Origin: Stercorarius parasiticus
Lineage: Eukaryota; Chordata; Aves; Charadriiformes; Stercorariidae
Reading direction: 5' to 3'
NCBI GenBank assembly: GCA_013396915.1
Contig: VWZL01001357.1
Coordinates: 441,020-505,019, forward strand
DNA: 64,000 bases
In this document: piece by piece, positions 47,301 to 56,300 of the stretch
How positions within the stretch are numbered: the stretch's first letter is position 1
Layout of the letters: each line of letters opens with the position of its first letter
Translations under genes and position numbers: made by a program
The notes under the pieces: generated by a model
Databases searched by the model: none
Told to the model about the DNA's origin: nothing
Seen by the model: only the letters and a program-made list of their open reading frames with translations

Positions 47301-50300
47301 TCAAAGGTCCTTTCCAACCATGAAGATTCTATGATTCTATGATTTTATGATACTGCGCAAATCATTGAGGGCATCTTCCCTCAATAACCACCTTCAGTTC
47401 ACAGCTCAACTTGCTGTATGGCTTTGCCCCCTCCGTAACTTTAAGAGATGTTTGCAAAGGTCATCCTACACTGCCGTTGTCTGTGATGGTGGGAGCTGGC
47501 TGACCTCCTACTCTGCTCCCACGTCCGTGCATGCAGACAACTACTGATCCTCCAGCTGATTTCAGCAAGCCCAAGGAGCGGAGTCCCAAATATTTACTGT
47601 GGTTCAAGAGGCATACGTGGAAAATGTTCATGCGTTCAGATTTTCCAAGCTGCAGCTTGCCAAGATGAGAATACACAGAGTCAGCAATAGGTAATTTCGA
47701 CAGGAACCCAGTTTCCCCACAGGCAGTGCAGCCCATCCCCACAGACGTGACCCTTCGCTGTGCCTGACTCTGGGATGGGAACAAAAGAAGTGTGACACTG
47801 GCCTTGAACATAGCCCAGAAAGGGACCAGCTTCTGCCACTTACCACCTGGAGAGGTCACTGGAGGTCCTCCCCATCACCCTAGGGTACCATCAGCACCTC
47901 TTTTAAGGAGCTTCCCTCTCCCACCAGTGCTCCCAGCAGCAACACCAGCTGGGAAGGGTCATGAGGTCCCCACCACTGCTCAGCACCAAGAGATGATGGG
48001 CTGTACCCAGTCCGCAAATTTGGGCACGGAGCAAGATCCGTGCTGAGGAATGGGGTGGGAAGGCAGCAGGGCTGGCTCATCGCATATCCCAGGGCCTTTC
48101 CACATGGTGCAAACACCTGTGAGGCAGGCAGGGATCCGGACCTGCTGCTCGTTTAAGGCTGAAAGGAGGCGGTGGAGCAAACAAATAAAGGTCTCTGGGG
48201 GGCAGAGGGGAGGCTGAACAACAAAATTGGCTAAACTGCTCATTTATAATTAACGTGCTGCATTATAAATATTTCCCTTTGCTTGGCTCCCTCGGGCTCT
48301 TGCATTTCCTCCCTGAAACCCCCAATTTAGAGAGCGCTCTCAATTAAATGCAGCAGAACCTCATTAATTCACATGAGCAGCCGGTCAGGCTCATCGGAAA
48401 GCAACTTCCCAGGCAAAGGGGAACTGCACAAAAAAGCAGGCAAAGATCAGGGCACAAGCTTCCCTTGGCTTGCTGCAGGACGTTGCTCAGTGGTAATAAC
48501 TGCAGCTAATGGTCTATAGCACACTGATAAGTGTCCTTTAGTGCATTTGGTGGCGGTAAAGAAATCTCCCAACAAATTAATGAGCCCGGAGGGAAGTGAC
48601 TCACAAGGCTTTGCTCACAAGGCAAGCCAGGAAGAGGGAGGAACCTCTCCAGGCATCACGGTTTGAAAGGGTGAATTTGTAGATGGTTTCCCAGCACCCA
48701 GGGTGGGTTTTGGGGATATGAGTTTTGCAGCCTGCCTTCGATGAGCGATGCCCAGGCGCAGACCTGAGTACTGCCAACGTCACCTCTCCGGGATGCTCCA
48801 TCGCATCCTGCCTGGCTGGCACCAGGGACACAAACATCTCCCAGTTTCTTCTTCTCTGGGTGTGTTTAGGTCTTTGCTGTGTTTGCTCTCTTCTCAAGAA
48901 GCGCAGCAGAAGTGAGGGCTGATGTGAACCCCACTGACAGCCCAGTACCGTTCTGCAGCTTACTACGAGCTGCTCTTTTAGAGGCAGGCTGACGGCTCTA
49001 ATTGCACAGTGCAGGGACAAGTATCCCTTCTCATCTGTAACATTTGCATCAACATCCCTCACTGTCCTCTGGGAAATGGCCCTGATGGACACACACGCTC
49101 TGCTGCAAAAATCAGGAAATGCCAAAGCCGTGCAGCCAAGGGCAATCTTTGGCCCATACCCCATTTCATTTCCTACCTGCTTCCCCACCACCCACTTCTT
49201 CCTTCCAGGAACCTGACAAAAATACAAATCACACCAGTTGTGGTGCTGGCACCGCTGCACTCTCTACTTGCCTCACCTCCAAGGCCCATTCGCCCCTGGG
49301 GTCTGTGTCCGTGTGCGGGGCTGACGGATGCTGCTGCTCGGCTGTTTCACACTGCGGTGGCAGTGGCAGGGGCGTGTTGTGGTGTGAACCCTATGAACAA
49401 GCTCCATGCTCCCCATCAGTGCCGGGTGCCGCAGGGAAAGCAGTGCCCAGTCAAGATGCATCATTAGTGGGAGCTTTTCCAAGAGAAGGTCACTGATCTG
49501 TCAGCTCCAGCCATCCCTTTGCTCTTCCTGGGGAGACTTCATGCTCATTAGCCCTGCCACGTCTTGGTGACAAGCCCGACACTTCCACAGCCCACGTGCC
49601 TCCCCCTTGGGGTGTCGGCAGCTCCCACAGCCAGACTGCCATTGCTCTTCCCAGTGACCCTCCTTGGGATACCGGGCAGCAGCACAGAGAAGGTGGTGGC
49701 TGAGCCAGAGGTGGCATGAAAGCGGTTAGTGTCAGAAAGCTGGTCTCGGCCCCATTTGGGTACTTCCACTCCTGGAAAGTGAATCTTCATGAGCTCCTGC
49801 CGCTCTGACCTGCAGGAATACAGCTGCTGGGAACAATGCACTCTCCTCCTCACAGCATGTCCCCATGGCAGCGGGGAGAAACACAACTGTGAAGCTCCTC
49901 GGTGCTTTGTTATGGCTGCTTTGCTTCCAAATCAACCTTCTGGAGACACTTTTTAGATGCCCAGCCTGCAGGAATTTTCTTCATCTGATCCAGCAGCCTC
50001 CTTCCCACACTTGCAGCCCGTGGTGGTGGTGATGGATCTGGTGCTGCTCTGGGATAACTGAGCCCTGGAGGGCAGCTGGCTAGGTTCCCCACCCAGCTGA
50101 TATCCAACATGCCAGGTTAGATCCTTCAAGGTGAAACTAAGTCAGAAGGAAAGGGCTGGTTTGCAGCAGCCACCTCCAAGCAAACCCCGGAGAGCCTTTC
50201 AGTGACAACACTAGTGAATTTGATGGTTCACCCCCTTCTTGGCACCACCTGCAAGGCTGGTATACCCCAGGAGAAATTCACACCAGGGAAGTCACAGTAA

Positions 50301-53300
50301 GGGGTCAAAAAAAACCCCTCTTGAGTTGGCACCTGCTGCAAAAAACAGAAGCAACCCCCTTCACTTTTACACATCCTCCTGATTGCATTTTTATTTTGCA
50401 CCATGTTCCCCACCCCTCCTAGCTGCTCCGTAATGGCAAAGCAAGGGAAAGCTGGTGGCAGCTGGCAGCCCACAGCATTTTGGCAGCGCTCACCTCCCTG
50501 CCTGCTGCGGATGATCCACCTGGATGCTGTTTGCAAGGTCAAAAAAGAAGCAGACAGTGGCATGGATGGGTTTTAAAGCCAATGGGTCTGCAGCCTGCAT
50601 GGGATGTTTAAACCCAGCCCAGCTCCACTGACAGCCACGCCTTTGCCAGGCGTGTGCTGGTGGAGGTTTTAGCCCTCTGGGTCTTTGTTGTCCCTCCAAC
50701 CACTCGGGTCCCGCAGGTATCCTTGCAACAAACACTAAATGATGCAATTAAAGCTGTTTCCCCACACCCAGTCAAAGGCTCACAGCGTGATGCTGCCAAG
50801 GGATGTAATTTTATCGGACTCTCCCCAGGTTGGGATCTTGGGGTCCCATTCCAAAACACTCCAGTTTTCTGTATCGTAATACTTCCTATACCCTCACCTT
50901 GACAAATACACACATGTCCTCATATGCTTTTCGGAGGGTTTAAAAATTATGCTCCCCGTAAGCAAATATAGCATGACCAGATGCCTTACGTAGTCAGCTG
51001 GTTCATTGTTTGAAAAGCTTCGCTTTAAAATTCAAAAAGATTGCTAACAGATACATATTTTGGCCAGAGAGGGAGAAAAACCTTGCTTAAACAAAAGTGT
51101 ATTGTGATTGGAACTAAAAAGGGAATTACCTTTTAAGATAAAAACTATAAACATTTCTTATTGAAAAATACCCCCAGCCACGCAAACAGCCCCTTTCTCT
51201 CGGTCAGCCCAAGAAAATGACACCTGAGATGATATTTCAATGTGCTGCTGCAATAACCTCAGGTATATCTGGATGCCTAGGGGTCGTGACACACTTCTCG
51301 TCCATCCCAGGTGATCCAGGAGCACAACAAAACACTGAGCTATTTTTTCTTCCTCCTCTTGCTTTTGTCAGCTTTTGCTCTTAGTTCTGCTACTGCAGCA
51401 AAAAAACCACCCCAAAACAAACAAACAAACAAAAAACCAAAAAATACCCCACATGTTTTTTAAATTAAGGAAATAGCAACATAAGCCCTGCGAATGAGCT
51501 GCAGGACTGAGCAGGACAAGTGGAAGAGCAAGCTGGAAAGCAAAGCTCTCTGGAGGGAGAGAGTGGAAGGCGCAGTTAGAGAGGAAAGGTGCTGTCTGGC
51601 TATGAAATACATTATTATTGGAGAGCCATCGCTCATTTTCCTATTTGTTGCATTTTTCCCCATTCTCCCTTGCAAAAGCACCACCACTGCCTTCTCCTAA
51701 TGTGAAGGGATCCTGGTTTTATATCTGATGTCTAAGGGAACTTTAGATGTAAGTTTTGCTTGCAGGGGCCAGCTTAACACTGTGCTACTACGCGCCCAGC
51801 GTTAGCGATGCCAATGGGTTTTCAACACAAGCTTAAAGACTGCAGCATCACTTGGCATCCCTGCAGGTCATTTTTCCCCTACCCCAGCTTTACAGATGCT
51901 CAGAGAGCTCAGCCAAATAGAAAAAGAGGGGAGCAGAGCCAGACTCTGCATCCCCGTGAGCTGGTTTAGTTACCTTCCACCTGGCTATTCATGCTGAGCT
52001 TCTGCATGAACACCCTTTATCCACCCATATTTTAAGGCTCATAAAAATCACGTGGTGAGCTGCTTTAATAGCTGGACATTATGTACGTAGGCTGTCAGGA
52101 GCCAAACCTCTTGCAATTAAGAGGTGCTGCAGAATAAGTGCAAAGTCTTAATTAATAACGCTTTTGGAGCTTCCTGAAAAAGGCCATCCTGAGTCCCTCT
52201 TCCACTGAAGCAAACCCACAGCCAAAGAAACATTAAAGTTGGAAACACTCCTGCTTCCTCACTGTGCTTCCAAGCAATATCCTCTCCTGGAGAGTGGGGA
52301 CAGCAGGGAATGAAATATTTTGGGATGAGGTATAAAACGAGTCATCATCCAAAAATACCACTTCTAAAAGCAGATCTCATCCTGCTGCTAATGCATCTCC
52401 ACATTCGCATTTCCCTGCTTTATTACAGCCATAGAGAGGGCTGATGACTTCAAAGGAGGTCTCTCCAATAATCTTTAAATCTCTCTCCTGACCCAAGCGC
52501 TGCACAGCTGCTGGATTTAATGCAGACTTCAGTTCCCATTCAGGTCACTGCTGACAGATTTGCCAGCCCTCATCACGAGACGCTTTTTATGTCTCTGCTT
52601 TTCCCTCACCCCCGCATCACAAGGTGATGCAGGTGGGACAGAACCCCGGGGAGTTCATCTAGTGTATCCCCTTGCTTCAAACAGGATCAGGTCTGGGATC
52701 AGACCCGGTGTCTCCACGGATAGAGAATCAGAGAGGGCAAAACCTCAACCCTGACAAGCCAGTACTATAGGCTGGGATAAAAATAGCCGCTTGTGGGGCA
52801 GACAAACCAGGATACAAAGTTGCAGGGCAGGAGGAAATATTCCAGGGAAGGAAATACAGTTTTCCCTTATTTCATCTTGATGAGGACTGCTGAGGCCAGG
52901 TGTTGCCAAATCCCTTGCCAGGACAACCCAGCACAACAATTTCATTTTGGTCACCTTTTACCAAAACTTACCTATCATGGAAATATGTAAAATGTGCAAC
53001 AACTGGGATGCACTTTGCAGAGCTGAGTATGGTGACACCAACAGCAAAGCAGAAGTGCCAGACACGGCATACAGCAGCAGGGAACACACTGAAAGGACAT
53101 ATTCAGGATATTCAGGAGATATTCAGATGCCTTCTGTGCTGCACACACCTTTGCCGTTGATGGAGGCAGAGGAGTGCCCTGGCTGCGTGGGCTATGGCCA
53201 CAGCGCGAGTTATTTTGGAGCCCAACAAAGCTGATTTTTGAGGAAAATGCCCAGGATAAGGCTGGGCAGCATTTCTGTCCTGCTTTGTGCTGCTCCTTCA

Positions 53301-56300
53301 GGACAGAGCTTGTTGCAACTGGTCTCTGCGATTGCAGCAGGGAGCACTGCAACCGGCAGGAAAATGGGGAAAATGCTAAAAATTAGGAATGCCCCAAACT
53401 AGGGCTTTCAGACTCAAAGCCTGATCGAAGTCACCTGACAGTCTGTTTCCAATAGGAGACAAAATTGGCAATAGAGGAAAGAACAAAAACTGCTCAGGGG
53501 ACAATTCTGGATCCTTGGTAAGTCAGGCAGCTGCCTGTGACTGATGTTCACCTTTGCCAGTCCCCTGGGATGCATCAGGTGAAGCTGTGTGTTACCAGCA
53601 TCTCAAGTAACAACTTGCTATTAAACACAGGCAGGCTAAAGGGTTTAGGTGCATCCTTGGACTTCTCAAATCACTGCCGCTGAGCCTGCAGCTGAGACAA
53701 GGAGGTAGGACCCCTGCCCTGTCTCCAGCTCCACGGCCCTGGCCAAAACCCAGCCATTACTCTCAGCTAGAGAAGTCCAGCCCCTCTCCTCAATGCCAGG
53801 CTATCATGCAGGTGGTATATCCTCATAAAACCAGAGAGGTAAGTGAGTAAGATTTACCACAAGCTGCTGGGATAGGCACTGATGTTTCTGCTGCATGCCA
53901 GTCCTCATCACATAGAAGCAGGACTGCCTAGAGCCTGCCATGCATAGAAACATGTTTTCCAGTCCACGTGATTCCTGGTTTCCTCTGCTGCTGGAGCCTC
54001 CATTGACACAATCTTGCTCATTTTTAATTAAAAAGCAGAAGAAAAGCATTTGTCTCCCCTGCAAACAAGCCACCAGCACATCTCCTTCAGAGCAAGCAGT
54101 GGCATGTACGCTCTGCAGCTCACCAAGACAGCATCACGAGTACGGAAGTAGCATCTGAGAGCAGCCGGAGGAATGAGGACCAGAGCAGAATTGCAGCCAG
54201 GATCCACCCTCGAATGGGCGCCTGCTTTGAGAACCTCTGAGGACGCTACCGGGTGCTTCTGTGGCTCCTTCCCTCAACATCCCCAGGAGTAAGGAGTTCC
54301 TCAGCATGGTTTTTAAAAACTTGTGAGTGCAAAGAGGTGCTGGAATGTGAAAGAGGCACCATCAGCCCCATCTAAACCCTTCCCCAGGAGATTAGAAAGC
54401 ACGTCTATCTCCACTCACAATAATAATTACACTGCTTTGCTTGATTTAAGTCTCCATTGTCTCTCCTTATCCAGATGCACTGGAGCATGGCTCCGCTTAT
54501 CCGACAGGCAGTGACAAGTGAGCATCCCCTGCCTGTTTTCTTGTCGATTCAGACCAGTGCCTGTAATTTGTTAACATCTCTTCTCCCCTCCGATTTAAAT
54601 CTCAGGCATGGCAGGCCTCTGTCTAATACAATAATACAGGGATTTCAGGGGTATTTATGAGAGGCTTAAACTTAATTCTACATGAGCAAGGTAAGCCTGC
54701 TCTTGGCCTAAAACACAGCTGGAAAATCTAGTGCCGTTGCTACAGCAGGAGAAAAGAGACACTAATGGCAGCAAGTGCTCTTCAAGTGGGGCCAGGAGAC
54801 CGCCAGCACTGCTGAGCCAACTCCTGCAGCCAGGTTAGGGGATGCAGCAGTGAATTTGGGAATCATAGAATCATAGAATGGTTTGGGTTGGAAGGGACCT
54901 TTAAAGGTCATCTAGTCCAATCCCCCTGTAGTGAGCAGGGACATCTTCAACTAGATCAGGCTGCTCAGAGCCCCATCCAACCTAATCCCTTGAACGTTTC
55001 CAGGGATGGGCCATCTACCACCTCTCTGTCCAACCTGTTCCAGAGTTTCATCACCTTCATTGTAAAAAATTTCTTCTTTATATCTAGTCTAAAACTACCC
55101 TCTTTTCGTTTAAAACCATTACCCCACATCCTATCACTACAGGCCCTACTAAAAAGTCTGTCCCCATCTTTCTTATAAGCCTCCTTTAAGTATTGAAAGG
55201 CTGCAATAAGGTGTCCCCAGAGCCTTCTCTTCTCCAGACTGAATAATCCCAACTCTCTTAGCCTTTCCTCATAGGAGAGGTGTTCCAGCCCTCTGATCAT
55301 TTTTGTGTCCCTCCTCTGGACCCAGATGGGGGCATTTCCCTTGCAGGCTTTGGTGTCCATCCCTCTGCTTGTGAGACTGAGGATTTTTGCCTCATTTCTC
55401 CCCATGGTGTTATGTCCTGCAGGATCTCTGTTTTGGCCAACTCTGAGAGGGATAATGAGTCCCAGCGCAGATAGCTGGTGGTAATTCCTGTGCCAACACA
55501 CAGGGGCAAAATGTTCAGTTTACTGGGAAAAAAAAGAGTGATTTTGACCACCTCACAGGTGGCCTGCCTGTGGTACCCTGCACCACTTAGGTTGCCTGTG
55601 CCAAGAAGCAAAAGCAAATGAACCGAGAGAAAGGTGGCAAGGCAGTCTGCTCCATCCTGGATGGACCGTGAGAGCCAGCACCAGCATCTGTGAACCTGTG
55701 CACAGGCACCACCCAGGCATTGATTTACCAGCAGAAATACAAATGAACCTCAATTCTTGACCTCCTTCTAAAGCGTGACGCACCCAAGCTCAGATGTCAG
55801 TGTATCTCAGCACTGGGAAGATCTGCGTGCATGTTTTCAGCTTAAGAAATGCGGTCACAAGGGCAGCATTGCAGAGCGGATGTTGTCATGCTGGGAGCTC
55901 AGCAGAGAGATCAGCGACTCACATCAGCCCTTGCATCAGCAGCATCTCAGTTAAACCCATGAGCCTAGAGCCCTTTATTGCCCCAGGGGTGACACAGCTT
56001 TGCCCTAAAAGCAACCTCTGCACCACCAGGCCAAATCTCTCGCAGGCTGCGCTGCAGGGGCACGGCTTCCCCAGCAGTGCTTTCCATTTGTGCGGTCCTC
56101 CAGGGAGAGACGGTGGAAGGACACAAGAGATGCCCAAGCCTGTTTTATGGCAGCAAACTGGAAACCCAGGGGTGGGGGAGACTTTCGAGCAGGGCTGTAA
56201 CTGGGTGACCAGACATCAGCAGAGAAGAGCAGGGCCATGAGAGATGGTGACCGGAGCAGCCCCTTGCTGCAGCAATGTCAGCCTCAGTGGCCACAGAGCA

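Larger units (their letters stand above)
45652..47345 (+). mobile_element. CR1 LINE retrotransposon, 5'-truncated, with an N gap
   Basis: Reverse-transcriptase ORF pieces are clear: [20 protein letters not shown] from 45705, then [17 protein letters not shown] and [20 protein letters not shown] before the gap, and LREL...[12 protein letters not shown] through [20 protein letters not shown] after it. The 3' end has TCAAAGGTCCTTTCCAACC and ATTCTATG-type direct repeats, as in avian CR1. A frameshift lies near 45950-45985, so it is not intact. The endonuclease domain is missing (5' truncation, usual for CR1). It lies antisense to DAAM1. Confidence 0.92.

Noticed and set aside
48601..49260. 219-codon minus-strand ORF
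   Set aside because: Same strand as DAAM1 but matches no missing DAAM1 segment, and its ends lack consistent splice sites for inclusion.
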